Below are positions 18,290 through 27,474 of a stretch of 64,000 nucleotides of DNA, in pieces. Both the position numbers and the translations under genes were made by a program. The notes beneath the pieces are model-generated. The model did no database searches, had not been told where the DNA came from, and was given only the letters and a program-made list of their open reading frames with translations. This DNA is from Pseudomonas sp. MRSN 12121 (GTDB lineage: Bacteria > Pseudomonadota > Gammaproteobacteria > Pseudomonadales > Pseudomonadaceae). Location of the stretch: assembly GCF_000931465.1 (NCBI RefSeq), contig NZ_CP010892.1:3247388-3311387 (forward strand), written 5' to 3'. How positions within the stretch are numbered: position 1 is the stretch's first letter; each line of letters opens with the position of its first letter.

Positions 18290-19201
18290 GTGACGATTTC
18301 CGTGAAACTCATCATTGCCGCTGTTTACATCCTTTCCATTGCCTATGTGCACCTGCGGGGCCGCGTGCGCCACAAGCTGGGCCGCCAGCTTAGCGATCAC
18401 TCGACCTTCCTCGCGCCGATCAACTGTTTCCTCTACCTGTTCTCCAGGAACCCCAACCGGCCGTTTCTCGATCCGGCGGATTTTCCCGACCTGAGCCCAT
18501 TGCAGGCGCATTGGGAAGAGATTCGCGCCGAGGGCCAGAACCTGCTCAAGGCGGGTGAGATCAAGCGTTCGGAACAGTACAACGACGTGGGTTTCAACTC
18601 GTTCTTCAAGACCGGCTGGAAGCGCTTCTACCTCAAGTGGTACGGCGACAGCCATCCGTCGGCGATGAAGCTGTGCCCACGGACCACCGAGCTGGTGCAG
18701 AGCATCGGTTCGATCAAGGCGGCGATGTTCGCCGAGTTGCCGCCGGGCTCCAAGCTGGTGCGCCATCGCGACCCCTACGCCGGTTCCTACCGGTATCACC
18801 TGGGGCTGGAAACGCCGAATAGCGCCGGTTGCTACATCAATGTCGACGGCGAGAACTATCACTGGCGCGATGGCGAAGCGGTGATGTTCGACGAGACCTA
18901 CATTCATTACGCGGAAAACACCACCGATCAGAACCGCATCATTCTGTTCTGCGACGTGGAGCGGCCGATGAAGTACCGCTGGGCTGCGGCGTTCAACCGC
19001 TGGTTCAGCCGCACCGTGATGGCCGCCGCCGGCTCGCCGAACGATGCCGGCGACCGCACCGGGGGCCTGAACCGGGCCTTCGCCAGGCTGTACAAGATCC
19101 GCCTGCGCGGTAAAGAGCTGAAAAAGCGCAATCGCACGCTCTATTACCTGGAAAAGTGGGCAATCTTCGCTGCGCTGTTGCTGCTGTTCATCTTTATCTG
19201 A
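18290..19201 (+). CDS. lpxO: LpxO, lipid A 2-hydroxylase
   Basis: Fe(II)/2-oxoglutarate-dependent dioxygenase of the aspartyl/asparaginyl beta-hydroxylase family, 303 residues. It adds a 2-hydroxyl to a secondary acyl chain of lipid A at the inner membrane. An N-terminal helix (KLIIAAVYILSIAYVHL) and a C-terminal hydrophobic tail (IFAALLLLFIFI) anchor it. Metal ligands are in VRHRDP and in YIHYAENTT; RIILFCDVERP follows. The start is a GTG at 18290 or 18302 (MKLIIAA, the usual family start); neither has a strong ribosome site. Confidence 0.92.
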   Translation: MTISVKLIIAAVYILSIAYVHLRGRVRHKLGRQLSDHSTFLAPINCFLYLFSRNPNRPFLDPADFPDLSPLQAHWEEIRAEGQNLLKAGEIKRSEQYNDVGFNSFFKTGWKRFYLKWYGDSHPSAMKLCPRTTELVQSIGSIKAAMFAELPPGSKLVRHRDPYAGSYRYHLGLETPNSAGCYINVDGENYHWRDGEAVMFDETYIHYAENTTDQNRIILFCDVERPMKYRWAAAFNRWFSRTVMAAAGSPNDAGDRTGGLNRAFARLYKIRLRGKELKKRNRTLYYLEKWAIFAALLLLFIFI

Positions 19202-19223
19202 TTCGCCGCCAGGCGCATCGCTG

Positions 19224-19262
19224 ATCGCGGGCAAGTCGGATCGCCGCCCGCGATGCTTTCTT
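19224..19262 (+). terminator. Probable terminator of lpxO
   Basis: Nine-base-pair stem ATCGCGGGC/GCCCGCGAT with a 13-base loop and a short T-rich end. The stem is REP-like. Confidence 0.5.
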
Positions 19263-21858
19263 AAGGCGGGTCCATCCCTAACTGCCGCCACATCTTCGCG
19301 CTGATCCGTTGCCGATGGGCGTAGCCGTGCCACGGATCCTCCCCCAGCCCCTCCAGGCGCTGTTGCAGGTTCGCCACGTTCCATTGCTGGGCGTGGCGGA
19401 TGTCATCCAGTTCGTCGCGCGCGATCGGCACCGAGACCGGCAGGCCCGGGCGCGCCCGTACCGAATAGGCGGCTACGGTGCTGGCGCCGCGGGCGTTGCG
19501 CAGGTAATCGACGAAAATCTTCCCGACCCGATTCTTCGGGCCCATGGTGGCGGTGATGCGTTCCGGCAACTGGTGCGCCATGAACTGCGCGATCGCCTTG
19601 GCGAACAGCTTGACGCTGTCCCAGCCGGCCTTGCGCGCCAGCGGCACGACCAGGTGCATGCCCTTGCCGCCGCTGGTCTTGAGGAACGCCTGCAAGCCCA
19701 GCTCGTCGAGTACCGAAAGGGTCAGGTGGGTGGCCTCCAGCATGCTTTTCCAGGGCAGGGCCGGGTCCGGGTCGAGGTCGAGGACGAACAGGTCCGGGGT
19801 ATCGATCCGGTCGTGGGTCGCGCCCCAGGTGTGCAGCTCGACGGTGCCCATCTGCACCGCTCCGATCAGCGCCGGGCCGCTGTCGATTTCCATCAGCCGG
19901 GCGTGGCCGGGATCCAGCGCCGGGTCCAGGTGCCGGATATGGGGAATGGCCATGTGTTCGGCGTGTTTCTGGAAGAACTGCTCGCCTTCCACCCCTTCGG
20001 GCGCGCGTAGCAACGACACGGGCCGGTCGCGCAGGTACGGCAGGATCTGTGCCTCGATGCTGGCGTAGAACTGCGCCAGTTGCAGCTTGGTGGTGCCGGA
20101 CTGCGGGTCGATGACGCGTTCGGGATGGGTGATTTTCACCCCGGCCACGCTGGCGCCGACGTTGTGCTTGCGCGGCTCGGGGCTGGTGCCGCTGCTGCGG
20201 GCGGCAAGCGCCTTGGGCGGCAGCGGCTGTTCGCGGACGATCTCGCTGGCCGGCTTGTCGCTGCGCAAGGCGATGAACGCCGCCTGGCGCACCACCTGTT
20301 CGCGGGTCCACTCGGCGAACTCGACTTCGGCCACCAGCTGCGGCTCGACCCAGCGCGCGCCGCGGGCCTGGGCCGCGCTCAGCGGCGTGTCCAGCGGCGA
20401 GGAGGCACGCGCGAGCCCTTGCAGGCGTTCGTGCAGCTGTTTCAGGGTCTGCTGGTTGAAACCGGTGCCCACCCGGCCGGCGTACCGCAGCCGGCCATCC
20501 TCATGGACCCCCAGCAGCAGGGCGCCGAAGCCGCTGCGCGAACCTTGCGGCGGGGTGTGGCCAATGATCACGAACTCCTGGCGTAGCCGGCACTTGAGCT
20601 TGATCCAGTCGGCGCTGCGGCGCGATACGTAGAAGCTGCCGGCGCGCTTGCCGATGACCCCCTCCAGCGACAGGGCGCAAGCGCTTTCGAGGATGTCGTT
20701 GTGGTGGGCGGCAAAGGCCTCGGAGAAGCGCAGAAGCTTGCTCGAATTGCCCTCCAGCGCTTCCTTGAGCGCCTTGCGCCGCGCTTCCAGGGGCGTTTCG
20801 CGCAGGTCTTCGCCGCGCAGGAACGGCGCGTCGAACAGGTAATAGATGATGTCCAGGCTGCGGCCGATATCGAAGGCGTTCTGCAGGGCCTGGAAATCCG
20901 GCAGGCCCTTGTCGTTGAGCACCACCACTTCGCCGTCCAGCCAGCTGTCCTTGAGCTTCAGCGCGGCCAGGGCCTTGGCTTGCAAGGGCAGGCGCGCGGT
21001 CCAGTCGTGGCCGTTGCGGGTCAGCAGGCGCACGCCGCTGGCGTCGATGCGGGCGAGGATCCGGTAGCCGTCGAACTTGATCTCGTAGCGCCAGTCGCCG
21101 CCGGGGGCCTTTTCCACCAGGGTCGCCAGTTGCGGCGTGAGGTGCTCGGGCAGGGCGATGGCCGAGCGTTTCGGGGCTTTCTGCGAGGCTTTTTGCGGGG
21201 TTCTCTCCGGAGCTTGCTCCGGCGTTTTGCCCGGTGTCTGTCGCGACGGTTTTTTCGCCGCCGGCTTGGCGGGCCGGGAGTTGCCTTCGCCGACCGTGGC
21301 GCCGCTGAGCACGCTTTCGGGCAGGGCTCGGACCACGTCGTACTCGGCGCTCGGCCGCGCCTGGGCGTCCTGCTCCTTGATCAGCAGCCATTGTTCCTTG
21401 TCGCCGCTGCCGCGCAAATGGGTGCGCACCAGGGCCCAGTCGCCGCCGAGCTTTTCGCCGATCAGGGTGAACTTGAGCTTGCCGGCCCGGTAGCCGGCCT
21501 CGGGGTCGTCGTGGGGCTGCCAGACGCCGTGGTCCCAGACGATCACCTCGCCGGCGCCGTATTGTCCGGCGGGGATGCTGCCCTCGAATTGGCCGTAGCC
21601 CAGGGGATGGTCTTCGACGTGTACCGCCAGGCGCTTGTGTGTCGGGTCCAGGCTCGGGCCCTTGGGCACGGCCCAGCTTTTCAGGGTGCCGCCCAGTTCC
21701 AGGCGAAAGTCGTAGTGCAGGTTGCGCGCCGCATGTTTCTGGATCACGAAGCGCAGGGAGGCGGCCTTGCCGGTGCGCGCGGCGGGCGGATCGGCAGCGG
21801 GTTCCGAGGTGATGGCGAAGTTGCGCTTGCGCTGGTATTCACTCAAGGGTTTAGCCAT
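19261..21858 (-). CDS. ligD: LigD, multifunctional NHEJ DNA ligase
   Basis: Protein of 865 residues with the Pseudomonas order phosphoesterase-ligase-polymerase. The 3'-phosphoesterase is at ~30-170 (KHAARNLHYDFRLE, with its metal-binding histidines). A Lys/Pro/Gln-rich linker at ~195-235 (KTPEQAPERTPQKASQ) follows. The ATP-dependent ligase is at ~240-545, with adenylated lysine in motif KFDGYR (~260). The primase-polymerase is at ~570-860 (DLDPDP metal motif). It repairs double-strand breaks with Ku, encoded 33 bp upstream in the same direction. All catalytic motifs look intact. Confidence 0.96.
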   Translation of the reverse strand: MAKPLSEYQRKRNFAITSEPAADPPAARTGKAASLRFVIQKHAARNLHYDFRLELGGTLKSWAVPKGPSLDPTHKRLAVHVEDHPLGYGQFEGSIPAGQYGAGEVIVWDHGVWQPHDDPEAGYRAGKLKFTLIGEKLGGDWALVRTHLRGSGDKEQWLLIKEQDAQARPSAEYDVVRALPESVLSGATVGEGNSRPAKPAAKKPSRQTPGKTPEQAPERTPQKASQKAPKRSAIALPEHLTPQLATLVEKAPGGDWRYEIKFDGYRILARIDASGVRLLTRNGHDWTARLPLQAKALAALKLKDSWLDGEVVVLNDKGLPDFQALQNAFDIGRSLDIIYYLFDAPFLRGEDLRETPLEARRKALKEALEGNSSKLLRFSEAFAAHHNDILESACALSLEGVIGKRAGSFYVSRRSADWIKLKCRLRQEFVIIGHTPPQGSRSGFGALLLGVHEDGRLRYAGRVGTGFNQQTLKQLHERLQGLARASSPLDTPLSAAQARGARWVEPQLVAEVEFAEWTREQVVRQAAFIALRSDKPASEIVREQPLPPKALAARSSGTSPEPRKHNVGASVAGVKITHPERVIDPQSGTTKLQLAQFYASIEAQILPYLRDRPVSLLRAPEGVEGEQFFQKHAEHMAIPHIRHLDPALDPGHARLMEIDSGPALIGAVQMGTVELHTWGATHDRIDTPDLFVLDLDPDPALPWKSMLEATHLTLSVLDELGLQAFLKTSGGKGMHLVVPLARKAGWDSVKLFAKAIAQFMAHQLPERITATMGPKNRVGKIFVDYLRNARGASTVAAYSVRARPGLPVSVPIARDELDDIRHAQQWNVANLQQRLEGLGEDPWHGYAHRQRISAKMWRQLGMDPP

Positions 21859-21891
21859 GACTGCCTGCCTTGTGGTGTGCGTCGCGCCGGC

Positions 21892-22761
21892 TCAGGCGCG
21901 GGATTTTTTCGTGGGTTTCCTGGCCGCCGCGGGCTTGCCGGGCTTTGCCTTGGCCGTGGCCGGGCTGCGGGCCTTGCCGCCCAGGCTGCGCTTGAGCATC
22001 TCGGTGAGGTCGATGACATCGGCGCTTTTGCGCGGTTCTGCGTCCGCGGCGCTTTCCACGTCCTCGATCTTGCCGGCGCGGGCCTTTTTCTCCACCAGGG
22101 CCATGATCTTGTCGGCGAAGCTGTCGCGGTACTGGTCCGGCTGCCAGTCGGCGCTCATGTCTTCCACCAGGCGCTTGGCCATCTCCCGTTCGCCCTTGGC
22201 CAGGTCCGGGTGTGTCACCTCCGGCCCCAGGGACAGTTCGTCGAGGCCGCGCACTTCGGCCGGCCAGCGCAGCATCACCAGCACCAGGGCCGATTCCAGG
22301 GGCATCAGGGCCGCCAGGTGTTGGCGGGTATGCAGTACCACCTGCGCCAGGGCGACCTTGGAGGTGCTCTCCAGGGTTTCGCGCAGCAGGGCATAGACCT
22401 TGCCGCCGCGCTTGTCCGGCGCGAGGAAGTAGGGGGTGTCGATGTTCTGCAGGGGGATCTGCTCGCTGTCGACGAAGGCGAAGATGTCGATGGTCTGGGT
22501 CGAGACCGGGTGGGCCGAGCGGATCTCTTCTTCGCTGAGCACCACGTAGCGGCCTTTTTCGTACTCCACGCCCTTGACGATATGTTCCTTGGTGACTTCC
22601 TTGCCGGTGACCTTGTTGATCCGCTTGTAGCCGACCGGGTCCATGCTGCGCTGGTCCAGCCAGTCGAAGTCGACCCCCTGGGAGACGGTCGCCGAGACCA
22701 GCGCCACCGGGATGTGAACCAGACCGAAACTGATCGCGCCTTTCCAGATTGCCCGTGCCAT
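21892..22761 (-). CDS. ku: Ku, DNA end-binding protein
   Basis: Bacterial Ku of 289 residues. The conserved start MARAIWKGAISFGLVHIPV and the beta-barrel/bridge core run to ~residue 250. A Lys/Ala/Pro-rich basic tail (AKAKPGKPAAARKPTKKSRA) probably contacts DNA. It is a homodimer that loads on DNA ends and recruits LigD, encoded immediately downstream; the pair forms an NHEJ operon. Ku/LigD operons in other bacteria are expressed in stationary phase; no clear sigma-S promoter was identified here. Confidence 0.96.
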   Translation of the reverse strand: MARAIWKGAISFGLVHIPVALVSATVSQGVDFDWLDQRSMDPVGYKRINKVTGKEVTKEHIVKGVEYEKGRYVVLSEEEIRSAHPVSTQTIDIFAFVDSEQIPLQNIDTPYFLAPDKRGGKVYALLRETLESTSKVALAQVVLHTRQHLAALMPLESALVLVMLRWPAEVRGLDELSLGPEVTHPDLAKGEREMAKRLVEDMSADWQPDQYRDSFADKIMALVEKKARAGKIEDVESAADAEPRKSADVIDLTEMLKRSLGGKARSPATAKAKPGKPAAARKPTKKSRA

Positions 22762-22978
22762 GCGCCTGTGCCCCCGTTATGACTGCTGGTGACCGTTGTG
22801 TTCAGGTGACCTGCGGCGCGCAGCAAAAGTTTCCCCGGGTTGCCGGCCTGGGTCGGCAGCGAGCGGCGAGGGGACAAGGGGTGTTACATGTCTGACGGAT
22901 TATTTAATTAACAAGGCTGAACGCGCGGCGTAGCGTGGACTCGAACCCCATATCGCGTCGCCCTCCAGGAGGATCGCC

Positions 22979-23347
22979 ATGAACAGCCTGCTTCGCGCGC
23001 TGCTCGCCTGCGCACTGTCGAGCGGGGCCAGCATCGCGGTGTACGCCGCGCCCCAGGCGCCCGCCGCCGAGTCGGCGCCGCTGGCCGGCGTGCTGCTGGC
23101 GCAGAACCTGCCCGGCAGCAGCAACAACCCCTACAACAGCCCGATCCGCCGGGCCAACCCCAACAGCATGCAGGGCACCCAGCCCAGCGCACCGCCCCTG
23201 CGCGGCCCCAATACGGTGCCGGTGCCGCGCCCTCCGACCCTGGAAAACGGTGGCATCGGCAACGGTTACCCACGGACTGCCCCACCGCCGCGGACTGTAG
23301 ATCCCACACCCACGACCACACCGCCGCGTAATCAACCGCAGCGATAG
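22979..23347 (+). CDS. Small secreted Pro/Asn-rich hypothetical protein
   Basis: Protein of 122 residues, preceded by a perfect ribosome site (CAGGAGG) seven bases before ATG. It has a signal peptide (MNSLLRALLACALSSGASIA, cut near AYA). The mature part is disordered and rich in Pro, Asn, Gly and Thr, with no cysteine. No family was recognised. It is in the same direction as the sugar dehydrogenase gene 68 bp downstream and may share its transcript. Confidence 0.75.
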   Translation: MNSLLRALLACALSSGASIAVYAAPQAPAAESAPLAGVLLAQNLPGSSNNPYNSPIRRANPNSMQGTQPSAPPLRGPNTVPVPRPPTLENGGIGNGYPRTAPPPRTVDPTPTTTPPRNQPQR

Positions 23348-23415
23348 ACGCTGACCGCCCCTGGCCGAGGCCGGCCGCGGTGCGGGAATCTTTTTATCGA
23401 CAGAAGGAATCGTGC

Positions 23416-24567
23416 ATGTTGCGTAAAACCCTCCTGGCCACTGTGTGCGCCAGTCTTTTGTTCGGCGCCGCGCTTCCCGCGCTGGCCGCCGGCAGCCAGT
23501 CGTTCCCGAGCGAACAGGGCACCCTCAGTGTGACCCCGGTGGCCCAAGGCCTGGATCACCCCTGGGCGCTGGCGTTCCTGCCGGACCGCCAGGGCATCCT
23601 GATCACCGAGCGGCCGGGCAACCTGCGCCTGGTCGGCGCCGACGGCACGCTCTCCCAGCCGCTGGGCGGCGTGCCGCAGGTCTGGGCCAAGGGGCAGGGC
23701 GGGTTGCTGGATGTCGCCTTGTCGCCGGACTTCAAGCAGGACCGCCTGGTCTACCTGGCCTATGCCGAAGGCGGCGGCGAGGGGGGCACGGCAGGCACCG
23801 CGGTGGGGCGTGGACGGCTGTCCGAAGACTTGAAGAGCCTCAAGGATTTCCAGGTGATCTTCCGCCAGGAGCCCAAGCTGTCCACGGGTAATCACTTCGG
23901 CTCGCGCCTGGTGTTCGACCCGGCGGGCTACCTGTTCGTCACCCTGGGCGAGAACAACGACCGCGCGACCGCCCAGGACCTGGACAAACTGCAGGGCAAG
24001 ATCGTGCGCCTGTACCCGGACGGCAGGATTCCGCCGGACAACCCCTTTGCCGGCCAGCCGGGCGCGCGGCCCGAGATCTGGTCCTACGGGCATCGCAACC
24101 CCCAAGGCGCGGCGCTCAATCCCTGGAGCGGCACCCTGTGGGACAACGAGCACGGCCCCAAGGGCGGCGACGAGATCAACCTGATCGAGCGCGGCAAGAA
24201 CTATGGCTGGCCGCTGGCAACCCACGGCATCAACTATTCCGGCGCGCCGATTCCCGAGGCTAAAGGCAAGACCGCTCCCGGTACGGTGCAGCCGCGGCAC
24301 GTCTGGGAGAAGTCGCCGGGCATCAGCGGCATGGCCTTTTACGACAGCGATCGTTTCCAGCCCTGGCAGCACAACCTTTTTATCGGCGCGCTGGCCTCGA
24401 AGGAGCTGATCCGCCTGCAATTCGACGGCGACAAGGTGAGCCACGAAGAGCGCCTGCTGGGCGAACTCAAGGCGCGCATCCGCGACGTGCGTCAGGGGCC
24501 GGACGGCTACCTGTATGTGCTGACTGACGAAGACAAAGGCGCGCTGTATAAAGTCGGCCTGGAATAA
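23416..24567 (+). CDS. Periplasmic PQQ-dependent sugar dehydrogenase (YliI-like)
   Basis: Soluble aldose dehydrogenase of 383 residues with a signal peptide (cut after LAA). It has a six-bladed propeller of the glucose/sorbosone dehydrogenase family: DHPWALAFLP, GNHFGSRLVFDP, GHRNPQGAALNP and WDNEHGPKGGDEIN carry the PQQ, calcium and catalytic histidine positions. It oxidises sugars in the periplasm with PQQ; substrate range unknown. ATG 23416 has AGAAGGAA upstream. A REP pair follows the stop. Confidence 0.88.
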   Translation: MLRKTLLATVCASLLFGAALPALAAGSQSFPSEQGTLSVTPVAQGLDHPWALAFLPDRQGILITERPGNLRLVGADGTLSQPLGGVPQVWAKGQGGLLDVALSPDFKQDRLVYLAYAEGGGEGGTAGTAVGRGRLSEDLKSLKDFQVIFRQEPKLSTGNHFGSRLVFDPAGYLFVTLGENNDRATAQDLDKLQGKIVRLYPDGRIPPDNPFAGQPGARPEIWSYGHRNPQGAALNPWSGTLWDNEHGPKGGDEINLIERGKNYGWPLATHGINYSGAPIPEAKGKTAPGTVQPRHVWEKSPGISGMAFYDSDRFQPWQHNLFIGALASKELIRLQFDGDKVSHEERLLGELKARIRDVRQGPDGYLYVLTDEDKGALYKVGLE

Positions 24568-24578
24568 CCCCGATACCT

Positions 24579-24676
24579 GTAGGAGCGAAGCTTGCTCGCG
24601 ATAAATCTGCAACGCTGACGCAGGTCTAAGGATGGATCGCCGCGTCGCGGCTATCGCGAGCAAGCTGCGCTCCTAC
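24579..24676. repeat. REP doublet after the sugar dehydrogenase gene
   Basis: Inverted pair of the GTAGGAGCGAAGCTTGCTCG type, 98 bp from GTAG to CTAC. It lies between convergent genes, and its right end supplies the TAG stop of the GNAT/C39 gene. Confidence 0.85.
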
Positions 24677-25788
24677 AAGGTTTGGGGCTTGTCCTGGGGG
24701 GCGTAAAGGACCACCGCGGCCTGCAGCTTGCCGCTGCCGAAGCGGCACATCTTGGCGAACTCGCCGTGGTTCACCGGCAGGTGCTGGCAGTCCAGCGGCT
24801 GACGGTGCTGGCTGTGGTCGACATCGGGGTCGTGCAGGTAGACGAATTCCTCGTCGCAGTCGGTGATCATCACCCAGTGCGGGGCCTTGGAGCGGGTCAG
24901 GCGGTAGCTGCTGATCAGCACCAGCGGCTGGCCACCGCCCTGCAACAGCGCCGGCAGATCCAGCGGGCCACCCACTACTTGCAGCACTTCGCTGCGATCC
25001 AGCTCCGCACAGAACTCCTCGTGCACCAGGCGCATGACGTCTTTTTTATGTGCGTCGCGCACCCCAGCGAGAAACAGCGGCCCGCGGGTATTGACCTGCA
25101 ACCTGACCCCGAAGCCCCGGCGCCACGCGGCCAGCGCCAGGCCCTGGGGGCTGCAACCACCGTGGCCGGAGGTCATGAACACGGTGGTTGCCTCGCGCCA
25201 GATCTGCAGCTCTTCGCGCCGCTCCAGGGCCCGCGCCGGCTGCAGCGCGCCCATGGCCATCAGCAGGCAGGCCGGGCCGCAGGTGAAGTCGGTGGTCTGC
25301 TGGTAATAGGGCACGTGGACGCTGCCGGTTTCGCGATGTTGCAGGATGCGTTTTTCCAGGCGCAGGGCATCGGCGTGGTCCTGGTAATAGTCGTGGCGCA
25401 CGGCGAAGCGCCGGTAGCCGTTGCGTTCGTACAGGGCGATGGCGGTCGGGTTGTCGGCCCGTACCTCCAGCCGCAGATAGGCGCAGTCATGTTCCCGGGC
25501 GCAGGCCTCGATGCGTTCCAGCAAGCGCTTGCCCAGGCCCAGCCCGCGAGCCTCGAGGGCGATGGCGATCGAATACAGGCGGGCCAGGGACGTACCGCGA
25601 TGGAACAGCACCAGGGCGTACCCCAGCAGTTGCCCCGACTGTTCGGCGACGATCAGCCGTGCATGGGCGCGGCTGACCATCCACTGGAAACTGCGCGGTG
25701 ACAGGCGATCGGTGGTGAAACACTGTTGTTCCAGCCGCGTTAATGCGGGCAGATCCTGCGGGGTGGCAATGCGAAAGACCAGGTCCAT
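24673..25788 (-). CDS. GNAT acetyltransferase fused to a C39-like peptidase domain
   Basis: Two-domain protein of 371 residues. The N-terminal GNAT (RimI-like, ~1-150) has the acetyl-CoA loop EARGLGLGKRLLE. The C-terminal papain-like C39 domain (~155-365) has its cysteine in TDFTCGPACLLMAM and the His/Asp in APHWVMITDC and LHDPD. It is divergent, 92 bp apart, from an RLAN/ATP-grasp ligase gene; this neighbourhood is conserved in proteobacteria and was predicted to make or modify peptides (amidoligase surveys). Substrate unknown. The peptidase might release, and the acetyltransferase cap, a ligase-built peptide. Confidence 0.85.
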   Translation of the reverse strand: MDLVFRIATPQDLPALTRLEQQCFTTDRLSPRSFQWMVSRAHARLIVAEQSGQLLGYALVLFHRGTSLARLYSIAIALEARGLGLGKRLLERIEACAREHDCAYLRLEVRADNPTAIALYERNGYRRFAVRHDYYQDHADALRLEKRILQHRETGSVHVPYYQQTTDFTCGPACLLMAMGALQPARALERREELQIWREATTVFMTSGHGGCSPQGLALAAWRRGFGVRLQVNTRGPLFLAGVRDAHKKDVMRLVHEEFCAELDRSEVLQVVGGPLDLPALLQGGGQPLVLISSYRLTRSKAPHWVMITDCDEEFVYLHDPDVDHSQHRQPLDCQHLPVNHGEFAKMCRFGSGKLQAAVVLYAPQDKPQTL

Positions 25789-25880
25789 ATAACCGCCGTA
25801 AAAGTTGCGTAACGAAACGAGACTTTCAAAAAAGTTCGTGCTTAATAGAACAGGTCTTGTTCTTCAACGGATCAAACACT

Positions 25881-27467
25881 ATGTCAGCGGTACAAGGTCA
25901 TTGGCGTGAAGTATCGGAGCAAAGTTTGCCGGCGACAATAACTTCGACTACTTATTTTTCCACGCCCGGTACAACCTCAAGTCAGTTGTTGATTATTGTC
26001 GAACGCAAGGAAGACTGGGCCTCTTACTTCCCCTGCGAAGATGTCCTCAGCGCCCAGGAATACCTCGAACAAAACCGGGTGACGCCGCCTGGCAAGCGGG
26101 TCCAGGTCATCAACCTGTGCCGCAGCTACAAGTACCTGGGGCACGGCTACTATTGCTCGCTGCTGGCCGAAGCCCGGGGGCACAAGGTGATTCCTTCGGT
26201 ACGCACCATCAGCGAACTGACGCGCAAAGCCCTCTACGGGCTGGCCCTGGACGATCTGAATAAAACCCTGGAAAAGGCCCTGAGCCATCATCTTTACAGC
26301 GATACCGAAGCGTTTACCTTGACCCTGTATTTTGGCCGGACCCATATAGAGCCCTTGCAGGAATTGGCGCGCCAGTTGTTTGAAGTATTTCCCTGTCCGA
26401 TATTACTGGTGGACTTCAAGCGAACTAACGGCTGGCATATCGAAGGCGTGAAGTCCGGCGCACTGCATAAGTTGCGCGAAGACCAGGAAGACCAGTTCGC
26501 CCACTCGCTGGACAACTTCAGTCGCAAGATCTGGCGCCTGCCTCGCTCGAAAAGGCTGGCCCGCTACGACCTGGCGATCCTGCACGATCCGCACGAGGCC
26601 TTGCCGCCCTCCAACGCCCGGGCGCTGGAAAACTTCGTCCGGGTCGGCCAGGGCCTGGGCATCGACATCGAGCTGATCGAGAAAAAGGACTACGCGCGCA
26701 TCGCCGAATACGATGCCCTGCTGATCCGCGAGACCACCAGCATCGATAACCACACCTACCGTTTCGCCAAAAAGGCCGAGAGCGAAGGGCTGGTGGTGAT
26801 GGACGATCCCGCCTCGATCCTGCGCTGCACCAACAAGGTCTACCTGACCGATCTGCTGAAAAGCCATCGGCTGGGCATGCCCGCCACCGAGATTCTCTAC
26901 AAGGACCGACCGCAAGACTTCGAGCGCGTGGGCGAACGCCTGGGCTTTCCGCTGGTGCTGAAGATTCCCGACGGTTGTTTCTCCCGTGGGGTGATCAAGG
27001 TGGAAAGCCGGCAGGCGCTGCTGGAGGCCACCGCCGAGCTGTTCGAGCACTCGGTGCTGTTGCTGGCCCAGGAATTTTTCTACACCGAGTACGACTGGCG
27101 CATCGGCGTGCTCAACCGCAAGCCGATCTACGCCTGTCAGTACTTCATGTCCAAGGGCCACTGGCAGATCTACAACCACCAGGCCAAGGGCCAGGATATC
27201 AATGGCGAGTGCCGGACCCTGGCGGTCCATGAAGCGCCGCGGGCGGTGGTGGAGCTGGCGGTGAAGACCGCCAACCTGATCGGCGATGGGCTGTACGGCG
27301 TCGACCTGAAGCAGGCCGGCGATCGGGTGGTGGTGATCGAAGTCAACGACAACCCCAACCTGGATGCCGGCATCGAAGACGCCTACCTGCGCGACGATCT
27401 GTATGGCCTGGTGCTGGAGGAATTCGTCCGCCGCCTGGAGCTCAAGCGCCGCGGCCAGGCCTGGTGA
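25881..27467 (+). CDS. RimK-like ATP-grasp ligase with RLAN domain
   Basis: Protein of 528 residues. The N-terminal RLAN (RimK-like ATP-grasp N-terminal) domain spans ~10-190. An ATP-grasp ligase follows from ~240, with LVLKIPDGCFSRGVIKV (ATP-binding lysine) and the metal-binding end EVNDNPNLD. RimK relatives add glutamate or other amino acids to peptides or proteins through an acyl-phosphate. The ATG at 25881 was chosen because the conserved region begins after it; the ribosome site is weak. The gene is seven bases from the CorA-like gene and divergent from the GNAT/C39 gene. The target is not known. Confidence 0.88.
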   Translation: MSAVQGHWREVSEQSLPATITSTTYFSTPGTTSSQLLIIVERKEDWASYFPCEDVLSAQEYLEQNRVTPPGKRVQVINLCRSYKYLGHGYYCSLLAEARGHKVIPSVRTISELTRKALYGLALDDLNKTLEKALSHHLYSDTEAFTLTLYFGRTHIEPLQELARQLFEVFPCPILLVDFKRTNGWHIEGVKSGALHKLREDQEDQFAHSLDNFSRKIWRLPRSKRLARYDLAILHDPHEALPPSNARALENFVRVGQGLGIDIELIEKKDYARIAEYDALLIRETTSIDNHTYRFAKKAESEGLVVMDDPASILRCTNKVYLTDLLKSHRLGMPATEILYKDRPQDFERVGERLGFPLVLKIPDGCFSRGVIKVESRQALLEATAELFEHSVLLLAQEFFYTEYDWRIGVLNRKPIYACQYFMSKGHWQIYNHQAKGQDINGECRTLAVHEAPRAVVELAVKTANLIGDGLYGVDLKQAGDRVVVIEVNDNPNLDAGIEDAYLRDDLYGLVLEEFVRRLELKRRGQAW

Positions 27468-27474
27468 GCCGCCG

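Noticed and set aside
22925-22960. tRNA-like T-arm, GGACTCGAACCCC, before the small secreted protein gene
   Set aside because: No acceptor stem, anticodon arm or CCA context could be folded around it; chance similarity.
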